Assembly (NCBI RefSeq): GCF_032399705.1
Contig: NZ_CP135922.1
Coordinates: 2,666,001-2,730,000 of the forward strand
DNA from: Paenibacillus sp. BIC5C1
GTDB taxonomy: Bacteria; Bacillota; Bacilli; Paenibacillales; Paenibacillaceae
Length of the DNA: 64,000 nucleotides
Reading direction: 5' to 3'
A program made the position numbers and the translations under genes. Numbering within the stretch: position 1 is the stretch's first letter; every line of letters starts with the position of its first letter. Below, one piece after another: positions 32,872 to 41,461 of this stretch. Under the pieces are notes generated by a model, which was not told the DNA's origin, made no database searches, and worked only from the letters and a program-made list of their open reading frames with translations.

Positions 32872-33600
32872 ATGAAAGTCTCCTTATTCATTACCTGCCT
32901 CAGCGATGCCATATATCCCCGTGTGGGGGAGGCGATGGTGAGATTGCTCGCTGCTCATGGCGTTCGGTTGGAATTCCCGCCCGTGCAGACCTGCTGCGGT
33001 CAGCCTTCCTACAACAGCGGGTATTGGGATGAGACACGGGTAGCAGCCAAAACGATTCTGGAAGCCTTTGATGACAGCGATTTTGTCGTCTGTCCCTCGG
33101 GCTCCTGTACGTACATGATTCATCATTATCCCGAGCTGTTTGTCGATGAACCTGTATGGCTGGAGAAGGCTAAACGTTTGGAAGCCAAAGCCTACGAATT
33201 CACTCAGTTTCTCGTTCAGGTGCTTGGCATCACGGATTTGGGTGCACATTTTCCGCATAAGGTTACATACCATCCCTCGTGTCATGGCAGCCGTTTGTTA
33301 GGCGTAAAGGATGAGCCTATGGCATTACTTTCGGCAGTAAAAGGTTTGGAATTTGTTCCCCTTCCTTACGGAGAGGACTGCTGCGGATTTGGGGGTACCT
33401 TTGCCATCAAAATGCCGGATATATCTGGGGCCATGGTCACAGAAAAGGTAGATCATATCAAAGAGACGGAAGCTGAAGTATTAGTAGGACTGGATATGGC
33501 CTGTCTAATGAATATCGCAGGTAACCTGCGGTATCGGAACGAACCAGTGCGTGTGATGCATTTGGCTGAACTGCTGTATGAGGGGGTGCAAACAGGATGA
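32872..33600 (+). CDS. lutA: L-lactate utilization protein LutA (CCG domain)
   Basis: 242 residues with two cysteine-rich CCG domains: QTCCGQPSYNSGY (about 42) and DCCGFGGTFAIKMPDISGAMVTEKVDHI (about 170), with CPSGSCTYMI and YHPSCHGSRLL between. This is the LutA/YvfV pattern, one subunit of the iron-sulfur L-lactate dehydrogenase system. RBS TAGGAG. It overlaps lutB by 4 bases (ATGA). The 67-base gap after the DeoR gene has no terminator, so it may be in one transcript with rhaB. Confidence 0.93.
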   Translation: MKVSLFITCLSDAIYPRVGEAMVRLLAAHGVRLEFPPVQTCCGQPSYNSGYWDETRVAAKTILEAFDDSDFVVCPSGSCTYMIHHYPELFVDEPVWLEKAKRLEAKAYEFTQFLVQVLGITDLGAHFPHKVTYHPSCHGSRLLGVKDEPMALLSAVKGLEFVPLPYGEDCCGFGGTFAIKMPDISGAMVTEKVDHIKETEAEVLVGLDMACLMNIAGNLRYRNEPVRVMHLAELLYEGVQTG

Positions 33601-35114
33601 GTCAACCCGGTGTAATGGATGTTACCGTCAAAGAACGTGCAGAACTGGCTTTGAATGATGACTTCCTGCGGAAAGCCGTCAAGTTTACAACAGAGCGATT
33701 GCGTAATGGCAAGAAGTCCGCATCCGAAGAACATGGCAACTGGGAAGAATGGCGCGAACGTGGACGTCAGATTCGTCTGCATACGATCGCACATCTGGAT
33801 TATTACCTGAACGAATTCGTCAATAATGCACGTGCCAATGGGGTTCATATTCATTTTGCCGATACTTCGGTAGAGGCAGCGGCGATTGCGCTTGATATTG
33901 CGGCTCACAAGCAGGCTTCCACCGTGGTGAAATCCAAGTCAATGGTGTCCGAAGAAGTACATCTCAACCATGTATTGGAATCCGCAGGCATTGAAGCGAT
34001 AGAGACCGATCTGGGCGAATACATCATTCAATTAGCGGGTGAAGCTCCATCTCATATTGTCATTCCGGCTATTCACAAGAACCGTTACCAGATTGCGGAC
34101 CTGTTATCCAAGGAAGCGGGAGAAATTCTGGAACCGGATACCACCGTACTTGCCGGATTTGTACGCAAAAAGCTGCGTGAGAAGTTTCTTGAAGCCGATA
34201 TTGGCATGACTGGTTGCAATTTTGCGATTGCGGAGACCGGTTCCATGGTTCTATTTGAAAATGAAGGCAATGCCCGTATGGTATCCACCGTGCCAAAAAC
34301 ACAGATTACCTTAATGGGCATGGAGCGTATCATTCCATCCTGGACAGATCTCGAGGTGATGGCAACCCTGCTGCCACGCTCCGCGACGGGTCAAAAATTG
34401 ACGATGTATATGTCCGGCATCACCGGCCCTCGTCGAACAGAAGACGGGGACGGGCCAGATGAAATGCACATTATTATCGTGGATAATGGACGTTCACTTC
34501 AGTTGGGTGATCCCGAATTTCAGGAGCTTTTGAACTGTATTCGCTGCGGTGCATGTCTGAACGCTTGTCCAGTGTATCGTCATATCGGTGGGCATGCCTA
34601 TGGTGGAACCTACAGTGGACCAATCGGAGCGGTACTTACACCAGCATTGAATGGCAATATTGATGAATGGAACGACATTGCGGGTGCTTCGAGTCTGTGC
34701 GGAGCCTGTTATGAAGCCTGTCCGGTCAAAATTCCGCTGCATGATATGCTCGTATATTTACGCAGACGCAAGGTGGAAGAGGGCCATGGCAATAAGCTTG
34801 AGAGCGCTGGCATGAAAGGTTTTGCAGCGGTTGTATCCAATTCTAAACGATTCGGAGCGGCTATACGTCTCGGACAGATTGGTCAGAAAGCGGTTGTACG
34901 GAATAACGGAATTTCACTTAAACTTGGGCCCCTCAAAGGCTGGAACAGCTACCGGGTTGCACCAAGCCTTGCGAAGCGTTCCTTCCGGCAGCAATGGAAC
35001 AAGTTGGATCAGGAGCTGAATCAGGAGAAGAAAGAGATGGATTCTTCTGTTCGGGACCGAATGGAACAGATTCTTCGTGAACGTGAGGGGGGCGGTGGCC
35101 AACATGAACACTGA
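33597..35114 (+). CDS. lutB: L-lactate utilization iron-sulfur protein LutB
   Basis: 505 residues. The LUD domain fills about 60-290 and binds substrate; two 4Fe-4S ferredoxin motifs follow, CIRCGACLNACPVYRHIGG (about 313) and CGACYEACPVKIP (about 365). This order is diagnostic for LutB/YkgF. Together with LutA and LutC it oxidises L-lactate to pyruvate with electrons passed to the quinone chain. Translationally coupled with both neighbours: 4-base overlap with lutA, 11-base overlap with lutC. Lactaldehyde formed from rhamnose oxidised to lactate would feed it. Confidence 0.93.
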   Translation: MSQPGVMDVTVKERAELALNDDFLRKAVKFTTERLRNGKKSASEEHGNWEEWRERGRQIRLHTIAHLDYYLNEFVNNARANGVHIHFADTSVEAAAIALDIAAHKQASTVVKSKSMVSEEVHLNHVLESAGIEAIETDLGEYIIQLAGEAPSHIVIPAIHKNRYQIADLLSKEAGEILEPDTTVLAGFVRKKLREKFLEADIGMTGCNFAIAETGSMVLFENEGNARMVSTVPKTQITLMGMERIIPSWTDLEVMATLLPRSATGQKLTMYMSGITGPRRTEDGDGPDEMHIIIVDNGRSLQLGDPEFQELLNCIRCGACLNACPVYRHIGGHAYGGTYSGPIGAVLTPALNGNIDEWNDIAGASSLCGACYEACPVKIPLHDMLVYLRRRKVEEGHGNKLESAGMKGFAAVVSNSKRFGAAIRLGQIGQKAVVRNNGISLKLGPLKGWNSYRVAPSLAKRSFRQQWNKLDQELNQEKKEMDSSVRDRMEQILREREGGGGQHEH

Positions 35115-35829
35115 ACATCAGGAATGGCTGGAGCAGTTGGAGAAGAAGTCCCGTGCGAAGCAGGAACACTTTATGAATGACATCGCCTCCAAATTGAGAA
35201 GACCACGGCAGACACATGCTCCAACCCATCCTTTTCGAGGTGCACCCGCATTCTGGACGGATTTGCAGTGGGACATAGATAAGCGTATACAAGCATTCAC
35301 CGATAATTTTGTGAATGTAGGTGCTCATATTGCGAGGGTAAGAGACATTGGCGAAGCTTCGGCCTTTATTGCTAATAAATCTCATGAATTAAGTGCGAAA
35401 TATATCATACGTCAGAATGAACAGACGCTGACGGATCTTGGATTGGAAGAGCAACTTCCCGATGTGCAGATTTCTGTATGGAACAGCCAAGCAGAGGAGA
35501 ACTGGAAGGCACGGGCAGCCGAGGCAGATATCGGTGTAGTGATGGCGGATTATGCCACTGCATATACGGGTTCCGTCACGGTGCTTTCTTCGCCAGAAAA
35601 GGGACGCTCAGTGAGTCTATTGCCCACCGTACTCATCATTATTATTCCTATTGAGCGGCTCTACACCAGACTTGGTGAAACGCTTGATCGCTTCGATGAA
35701 GCCGGAAGAGAGAATCTTCCAGCAGGCATTCATTTTATTTCCGGTCCTAGTCGTTCTTCTGATATTGAAAATGATTTGACGATTGGGGTACATGGACCGG
35801 GGATTGTATATGGTCTTATTATGGGGTAA
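35104..35829 (+). CDS. lutC: Lactate utilization protein LutC
   Basis: 241 residues, single LUD domain (NFVNVGAHIARVRDIGEASAFIANKSHEL, YATAYTGSVTVLSSPEKGRSVSLLPTVLIIII, HFISGPSRSSDIENDLTIGVHGPGIVYGLIM). LutC/YvbY is needed for L-lactate oxidation. ATG 35104 lies inside the lutB end, with GAGGGGGG 11 bases upstream; GTG 35095 is also possible. The gene closes the operon; a terminator follows. Confidence 0.92.
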   Translation: MNTEHQEWLEQLEKKSRAKQEHFMNDIASKLRRPRQTHAPTHPFRGAPAFWTDLQWDIDKRIQAFTDNFVNVGAHIARVRDIGEASAFIANKSHELSAKYIIRQNEQTLTDLGLEEQLPDVQISVWNSQAEENWKARAAEADIGVVMADYATAYTGSVTVLSSPEKGRSVSLLPTVLIIIIPIERLYTRLGETLDRFDEAGRENLPAGIHFISGPSRSSDIENDLTIGVHGPGIVYGLIMG

Positions 35830-35860
35830 CACCATTTCGAAATGCATAACCTCACGAATG

Positions 35861-35902
35861 ACTGTCCAAAAGCAGCTTTTTGTCTGCAAAGGGCAGTTTT
35901 TT
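35861..35902 (+). terminator. Terminator of lutABC operon
   Basis: ACTGTCC pairs with GGGCAGT with inner GCAG/CTGC; TTTTTT follows. Confidence 0.7.
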
Positions 35903-36088
35903 CTATGTCTAGTTTGTCCATTATGAAAAAGATAATGAGCCATATAATCATACGGCAGCAGACAAGATGTTTTATAGGTGGAAACTATTAATATTATAAT
36001 TATTATATATTTAACCTATCAAGTGAAGCGGCGTATAATCCATTTCAAGAGAGGGTTCATGTGAGAACCAACCCAGGAGGCGTTATGA

Positions 36089-36643
36089 ATGAGTATATTT
36101 TCTTATCAGGTTCCATTTATGGATGGACACACGGGCGATTTATCTGTTTTTGAGGGGAAAGTACTGCTTATTGTGAATACAGCCAGCAAGTGCAGTTACT
36201 CTCGACAATTTACGGAGCTTCAGCACTTGTATGAGCAGTATCGTGATCAGGGACTGGAGATCCTGACGTTTCCTTGTGATCAGTTTAATCACAAGGAACC
36301 AGGCAGTAATGATGAGATAGCTCAGTATTGCAGGAATCATTTTCATATATCCTTTCCGATTTTTGAGAAGATCGAGGTTACCGGACCATTCATGCATCCT
36401 TTGTTTCGCTATCTGGTCGAAACGGTCCCATTTGAGGGTTATGATATGGAATGGGAAGAAGGTCGGTGGATGGATCAATTCCTCAAGGAGAAACATCCCG
36501 AATTATACCGGGGAGACGGGATCAAATGGAATTTCACCAAGTTTCTGATTGATCGAACCGGGGAAGTGAGTGGCCGCTATGAGACTACGGTTGCACCGAT
36601 AGAGATAGAGTCTACGATTCGGGATTTGCTGAAACAGGCCTAG
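36089..36643 (+). CDS. Glutathione peroxidase family thiol peroxidase
   Basis: 184 residues. The catalytic Cys is in NTASKCSYSRQFTEL (about 37), the Gln/Asn pair region is FPCDQFNHKEPGS (about 70), and the Trp block is KWNFTKFLIDRTG (about 150). These match GPx/BsaA enzymes that use thioredoxin or bacillithiol in Firmicutes. The second Cys in FPCDQF is the usual resolving position. ATG 36089 with AGGAGG. No selenocysteine codon. Monocistronic. Confidence 0.9.
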   Translation: MSIFSYQVPFMDGHTGDLSVFEGKVLLIVNTASKCSYSRQFTELQHLYEQYRDQGLEILTFPCDQFNHKEPGSNDEIAQYCRNHFHISFPIFEKIEVTGPFMHPLFRYLVETVPFEGYDMEWEEGRWMDQFLKEKHPELYRGDGIKWNFTKFLIDRTGEVSGRYETTVAPIEIESTIRDLLKQA

Positions 36644-36716
36644 TTTGAGTTTGAGTGGACTGTGTATCTTCAAAATACTAGTGTTCGTTTCAGAGCAAAA
36701 TATTCTCTATATTGAT

Positions 36717-36768
36717 GGACCAAAGGGGAATTTTACTCATGCCAATTCGGATGGATACCCATTGGTCC
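36717..36768. repeat. Inverted repeat downstream of the peroxidase gene
   Basis: GGACCAAAGGG (36717-36727) pairs with CCCATTGGTCC (36758-36768) apart from one A-A mismatch; there is no T-run, so a terminator is uncertain. The gap 36644-37013 holds only this and the palindrome at 36853. Confidence 0.5.
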
Positions 36769-36852
36769 TACGACTTTGAGACTGTTGAAGATTAGGACTG
36801 GAAATGTTAGGGTAAAAGAAAGATAACGAAGGAGCCCATTTTTTTTACTCTA

Positions 36853-36881
36853 AATTGACCAATATACCATTTTGGTCAATT
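36853..36881. promoter_or_regulatory. Palindromic operator upstream of the CYP102 gene
   Basis: AATTGACCAA (36853-36862) and TTGGTCAATT (36872-36881) form a perfect 10-bp inverted repeat with a 9-bp spacer. It resembles TetR- or MarR-type operators. CYP102 genes in Bacillus are repressed by TetR proteins such as Bm3R1/FatR; no such gene adjoins here. Confidence 0.6.
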
Positions 36882-37022
36882 GGTTCCGGTGTGATTTTCA
36901 GGTTATCTGGATGAAATATGAAAATTTGCAGAAAATGTAGTCATGTCTGTTGATCTGAGTCGTAATTGAATGCAGGTATTATTTTTTAGTCGAACGTATT
37001 ACTTGGAAGAGGAGTGAGTATG

Positions 37023-40000
37023 ATGGCGCAAATTTCAGTTCCCCAACCCAAAACTTTTGGACCTTTAGGAAACTTACCACAGTTAAATACCGATGAGCCT
37101 GTACAATCACTGGTGAAACTCGCTGAAGAGTATGGCCCCATTTTTCGAATGGATTATCCTGGGCGAAGTGAATTATATATTTCAGGTCATAAACTGGTAG
37201 CTGAGGTCACCGACGAATCCAAATTCGATAAACGTGTATGGGCACCGCTCGAGAAGGTACGTGCATTTGCCGGAGATGGCCTGTTTACGAGTTGGACTCA
37301 AGAACCGAATTGGAAAAAAGCTCACAATGTGTTGCTGCCCAGCTTCAGCCAGCGTGCGATGCAGGGATATCACAACAAAATGATTGACCTCGCTGTACAG
37401 CTCGTTCAGAAGTGGTCCAGATTAAACCCGGATGAGACAGTTAACGTACCTGATGATATGACTCGTCTCACCCTGGATACGATTGGATTGTGTGGATTCA
37501 ACTACCGATTTAACAGCTTTTACCGGGAAGAACCGCATCCCTTCATTACCAGCATGGTTCGGGCGTTGGACGAATCGATGAGTTCGTTACAGCGTTTGCG
37601 TCTGCAAGACAAGCTGATGATCACCAAAAAGAAACAGTTTGAGCAGGATATCCGTTCGATGTACTCACTAGTCGATCATATTATTGCGGAGCGTAAGGAG
37701 CAGCCCCAGGAAGGGGCGGACGATCTGTTGTCCCACATGCTTAGTGGCAAGGATCCGGAAACCGGGGAAACGCTGGACGATGAAAATATCCGTTACCAGA
37801 TCATCACCTTCCTGATTGCTGGACATGAGACGACGAGTGGTTTGTTGTCCTTTGCCATCTATTATTTAATGAAAAATCCGGATACACTCGCCAAGGCTCA
37901 AGCTGAAGCAGATCAGATTCTGAAAGATCCGGTTCCAACATACAATCAGGTCCGCAATCTGAAATATGTTCGCATGGTTCTGAACGAGGCGTTGCGGTTA
38001 TGGCCTACGGCTCCGGCGTTCTCCTTATACGCGAAGAAAGACCTTGTTCTGGATGGGAAATATCCTTTGCAAGAAGGGGATAGTGTCAGTGTGCTTATTC
38101 CCAAGCTGCACCGGGACCGTGATGCATGGGGCGATGACGTCGAGGCATTCCGTCCGGAACGTTTCGAAGATCCGAGCAAGGTGCCACATGACGCCTATAA
38201 ACCGTTTGGTAATGGTCAGCGGGCCTGTATTGGCCAGCAGTTCGCCCTTCAGGAAGCAACACTTGTGCTGGGTATGGTCCTGAAGCATTTTGAATTCATC
38301 GATCATGCGGACTATCAGTTAAAAGTGAAAGAAACGTTGACGCTCAAGCCCGATAACTTCACGATCCGTGTTCGTGCACGCGGGGGTCAACCGGTGATGG
38401 CTGTGCCGGGTGTTGCGGTGGAGGAACCGACTCCGGTTGCTAAACGACAAGAGCCGGATACAGCAAATGCCCATCACACCCCGATGCTCGTCCTGTATGG
38501 ATCCAATCTCGGGACTGCGGAAGGCATTGCGCGTGAAATCGCAGATACCGCAAGATATCAGGGCTTCCGCAGCGAGGTGGCTACCCTGGATGATCGTGTA
38601 GGTAAACTTCCGAAGGAAGGCGTCGTCATCATTGTGAGTGCATCCTACAATGGTCAGCCACCAAGCAATGCCAAGGATTTCGTCGAATGGATTGAACATG
38701 CGGATGCAGGGGAATTCCAAGGTGTACGATTCTCTGTTCTCGGATGTGGGGATCACAACTGGGCCAGTACGTACCAGCGTATCCCGCGTTTGATTGATGA
38801 GCAGTTATCTTCCAAAGGAGCAGAACGGTTATCACCCATCGGAGAAAGTGATGCCAGCGGGGACTTTGAGAAACAGGTTGGAGACTGGACCGAGCAACTA
38901 TGGCCGGATCTGGCACGAACTCTGGGCCTCAAGTTGAACACAAGCTCAGGTAGTGAGCGCAGTTCCTTGTCAGTACAGTTTGTCAGTGGACTGGCGGTAA
39001 CGCCGCTCGCGGATACGTATGATGCACATGTTGCTGAAATGCTTGAGAATCGGGAACTTCATGATGCGGGCAGTGAACGAAGCACACGTCATTTGGAGAT
39101 CAAACTGCCTGAAGGTGCAACGTACAAGGAAGGCGATCACCTGGGCATTTTACCGCAGAACCCGTCTGAGCTCGTAGAACGAGTATTGAAACGATATGGA
39201 TTCACAGGTACGGAACATTTGGTTCTGGATGCCTCTGGTCGCAGTGCCGCTCATCTGCCATTGCACCAACCGGTTAATCTGGTCGATCTTCTTAGTCACA
39301 GTGTGGAACTTCAGGAAGCGGCAACTCGAGCCCAACTGCGTGAACTCGCGGCGTACACGGTATGCCCACCGCATAAGAAGGAGCTCGAAGCGCTTCTTGA
39401 TGAGTCTGTATACATGGAAGAGGTACGCAAGAAACGTATATCCATGCTGGATTATTTGTTGAAATATGAAGCATGTGAGCTGCCTTTCGAACGGTTTTTG
39501 GAACTGCTTCCTTCCCTCAAAGCCCGATATTATTCGATCTCCAGCTCTCCACGAGTGCAGCCTGAGCAGGCCAGCATAACCGTCAGCGTAGTGCGTGCTC
39601 CAGCTTGGAGTGGTCAGGGAGAATATAAAGGTATAGCGTCCAACTATCTGGCAAACCTGAAGTCTGGTGAAGAGGTTGTCATGTTCATACGGACGCCTGA
39701 GTCCGGGTTCAAACTGCCCGAAAATGCAGAGGCTCCGATCATTATGGTTGGTCCGGGAACAGGTGTGGCTCCATTCCGTGGTTTCCTGCAGGCAAGACGT
39801 GTAATGAAAGAACAGGGTCAGCAGGTCGGCGAGGCCCATCTGTATTTTGGATGTCGCAACCCTGAACATGATTATTTGTATAAAAATGAACTCGAAACGG
39901 CCGAGCAAGAGGGTCTTGTCCAGCTTCATACCGCATTCTCCCGTGTGGACGGGGAAGAGAAATGTTACGTACAGCATCTAATGAGAGATGATGCCCAAAA

Positions 40001-40196
40001 ATTGATTCCTCTGCTTGAACAGGGTGGACATCTGTATGTTTGCGGCGATGGCAGCAAGATGGCACCTGATGTTGAAGCTACCCTCAAGAAAGCGTACGCT
40101 GATGTCAGCGGTAACTCCCCGGAGCAAGCCGATGCGTGGTTAGAACGTTTGCAGCAGGAAGGTCGTTATGCCAAGGATGTGTGGACAGGTATCTGA
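37023..40196 (+). CDS. CYP102-type cytochrome P450/NADPH-P450 reductase fusion
   Basis: 1057 residues. The P450 domain (about 1-455) hydroxylates fatty acids; the reductase domain passes electrons from NADPH. I-helix AGHETTS (about 266-272), K-helix ExxR in NEALRLWP, heme Cys402 in [10 protein letters not shown]. Residues aligned to BM3 Arg47 and Tyr51 (GRSELY) and Phe87 (GDGLFTSW) remain, so carboxylate fatty acids are likely. FMN domain [16 protein letters not shown] (about 485); FAD domain RYYSISSSP (about 835); NADPH site [14 protein letters not shown] (about 905). GGAG is best placed for ATG 37023; GTG 37014 and ATG 37020 are alternatives. Terminator follows. Confidence 0.95.
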   Translation: MAQISVPQPKTFGPLGNLPQLNTDEPVQSLVKLAEEYGPIFRMDYPGRSELYISGHKLVAEVTDESKFDKRVWAPLEKVRAFAGDGLFTSWTQEPNWKKAHNVLLPSFSQRAMQGYHNKMIDLAVQLVQKWSRLNPDETVNVPDDMTRLTLDTIGLCGFNYRFNSFYREEPHPFITSMVRALDESMSSLQRLRLQDKLMITKKKQFEQDIRSMYSLVDHIIAERKEQPQEGADDLLSHMLSGKDPETGETLDDENIRYQIITFLIAGHETTSGLLSFAIYYLMKNPDTLAKAQAEADQILKDPVPTYNQVRNLKYVRMVLNEALRLWPTAPAFSLYAKKDLVLDGKYPLQEGDSVSVLIPKLHRDRDAWGDDVEAFRPERFEDPSKVPHDAYKPFGNGQRACIGQQFALQEATLVLGMVLKHFEFIDHADYQLKVKETLTLKPDNFTIRVRARGGQPVMAVPGVAVEEPTPVAKRQEPDTANAHHTPMLVLYGSNLGTAEGIAREIADTARYQGFRSEVATLDDRVGKLPKEGVVIIVSASYNGQPPSNAKDFVEWIEHADAGEFQGVRFSVLGCGDHNWASTYQRIPRLIDEQLSSKGAERLSPIGESDASGDFEKQVGDWTEQLWPDLARTLGLKLNTSSGSERSSLSVQFVSGLAVTPLADTYDAHVAEMLENRELHDAGSERSTRHLEIKLPEGATYKEGDHLGILPQNPSELVERVLKRYGFTGTEHLVLDASGRSAAHLPLHQPVNLVDLLSHSVELQEAATRAQLRELAAYTVCPPHKKELEALLDESVYMEEVRKKRISMLDYLLKYEACELPFERFLELLPSLKARYYSISSSPRVQPEQASITVSVVRAPAWSGQGEYKGIASNYLANLKSGEEVVMFIRTPESGFKLPENAEAPIIMVGPGTGVAPFRGFLQARRVMKEQGQQVGEAHLYFGCRNPEHDYLYKNELETAEQEGLVQLHTAFSRVDGEEKCYVQHLMRDDAQKLIPLLEQGGHLYVCGDGSKMAPDVEATLKKAYADVSGNSPEQADAWLERLQQEGRYAKDVWTGI

Positions 40197-40234
40197 GTGA
40201 TACGTTCCTGATTTGAATAATTGATAGGCATCTG

Positions 40235-40275
40235 CGCGGTGAGACACAGAAGGGTTCTGTGCTCACCGCTTTTTG
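40235..40275 (+). terminator. Terminator of the CYP102 gene
   Basis: GCGGTGAG pairs with CTCACCGC around CACAGAA/TTCTGTG; TTTTT follows. Confidence 0.88.
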
Positions 40276-40435
40276 CTATGGCACAATATCCGAGCAGACC
40301 AATGCACCTATGAGTTATACTAGGGAAGAGAACTATGCATATTATGACATGGGATAGATCCAAAGTATGGATCGTTCCTCTAATCATCAAGATTGCAGGC
40401 ACAGACAGATATGAATTCAGCCATGTCTGGTCTCG

Positions 40436-40834
40436 TTATTTCTTCTTTTTAGTTGTTGGACGATAGATCGATTCGACTTGGGTTATCGGAAAGAGAATAC
40501 GTGAGGAGAATTTACCTTTTCCCTGCAGTTCAATGTAATCTAGTCCAACTCCAACAAGTCGAATATTGTTAAATGCATTTCCGGATGGGAATACCGTACG
40601 GATGCCTACCCGTATGCCTCGCCGTGCTCGTGGTACATCAAATACACGAATGGAAAACAAGCTGAGTGGAATAAATAACTGCCGATTGACTTTGATGAAA
40701 TTGCGCGGAAATACTTTTCTAATGATTCCAGGTTCCAGACCGGACAATGGAGCATTCAGTTCTGCCAGATGTCCCTGGAACTCGGCCAGACGCTGCTGAA
40801 GTGTTTTTCCTGTATGAAATTGGTGCCAATTCAT
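40436..40834 (-). CDS. Conserved-looking protein of unknown function
   Basis: 132 residues, basic, no signal or membrane helix. It has a helical N-terminus (GKTLQQRLAEFQGHLAELNAPLSGLEP) and a beta-rich remainder with VNRQLFIPLSLFSIRVFDVPRARRGIRVGIRTVFPSG, ending in LysLysLysLys. I recognise no family. The start at 40834 has CGGAGGA 6 bases upstream; MANGG at 40855 has none. It is convergent with the CYP102 gene and divergent from the next small gene. The composition suggests RNA or membrane-surface binding, but this is not proof. Confidence 0.6.
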   Translation of the reverse strand: MNWHQFHTGKTLQQRLAEFQGHLAELNAPLSGLEPGIIRKVFPRNFIKVNRQLFIPLSLFSIRVFDVPRARRGIRVGIRTVFPSGNAFNNIRLVGVGLDYIELQGKGKFSSRILFPITQVESIYRPTTKKKK

Positions 40835-40954
40835 AAGCAATCCTCCGTTCGCCATTTATACCTACTATATGAATGGGCGAGGGCAAGAGGTGAGCGAAAT
40901 GGCGCCCATGTTACTCATGATAAGGTACAACTTAAGATATAGGGAGTGATTCAA

Positions 40955-41299
40955 ATGAACGTGGAAATGTATAAAGACCTCATTCGCGATGAACGTGGCA
41001 ACTATTATATCGCGGTACAGATGGAAGGTAATGAACTTACGCTCGTCAACGCATTTGTTGAAGCATCGTTTACACCGGAACTGATCTATAATGAAGAATT
41101 TCGGAATAAACATAAAGAGATGGAAGGCGGTTTTGTAGGCAAAATCGCAATGGACCTTCTCCGGCATGATGTGGTCATGGGTTTGAAACAAATGGACAGA
41201 AAGCTGCTGGAGCTGTCGGAAGTTGAACAGAAGTACACGGTGAACTATATTGATACGATTGAGTTCTATCGCCACCCTGCGTGGGAGCGGAAAGCATAA
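40955..41299 (+). CDS. Small acidic protein of unknown function
   Basis: 114 residues, no signal or Cys. It begins with a beta-rich region (IRDERGNYYIAVQMEGNELTLVNAFVEASFTPELIYNEEF), then helices (GFVGKIAMDLLRHDVVMGLKQMDRKLLELSEVEQKYTVNYIDTIEFY). I recognise no family. ATG 40955 has AGGGAG with 9-base spacing. It lies between two opposite-strand units and ends at a bidirectional terminator. Confidence 0.6.
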   Translation: MNVEMYKDLIRDERGNYYIAVQMEGNELTLVNAFVEASFTPELIYNEEFRNKHKEMEGGFVGKIAMDLLRHDVVMGLKQMDRKLLELSEVEQKYTVNYIDTIEFYRHPAWERKA

Positions 41300-41345
41300 G
41301 CGAAAAACTCATATTCGTGGATAGTCCATTAGGATAGTAAATCGT

Positions 41346-41390
41346 AAAAGCGCAAGTACAGGGGAGTTATCCCTGCCGCTTGCGCTTTTC
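41346..41390. terminator. Bidirectional terminator between 41299 and 41462
   Basis: AAAAGCGCAAG pairs with CTTGCGCTTTT around AGGG/CCCT; T-runs on both sides. Confidence 0.85.
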
Positions 41391-41461
41391 ATGCTGCCAC
41401 TATTCATTCGGAATGGCCTTGTTAATGTTCCTGTAGAGAGCACACTACTTACTTCATCGCA

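Noticed and set aside
39150..39977. Long antisense open frame inside the CYP102 gene
   Set aside because: It follows codon bias of the sense gene, has no ribosome site and no recognisable domain.
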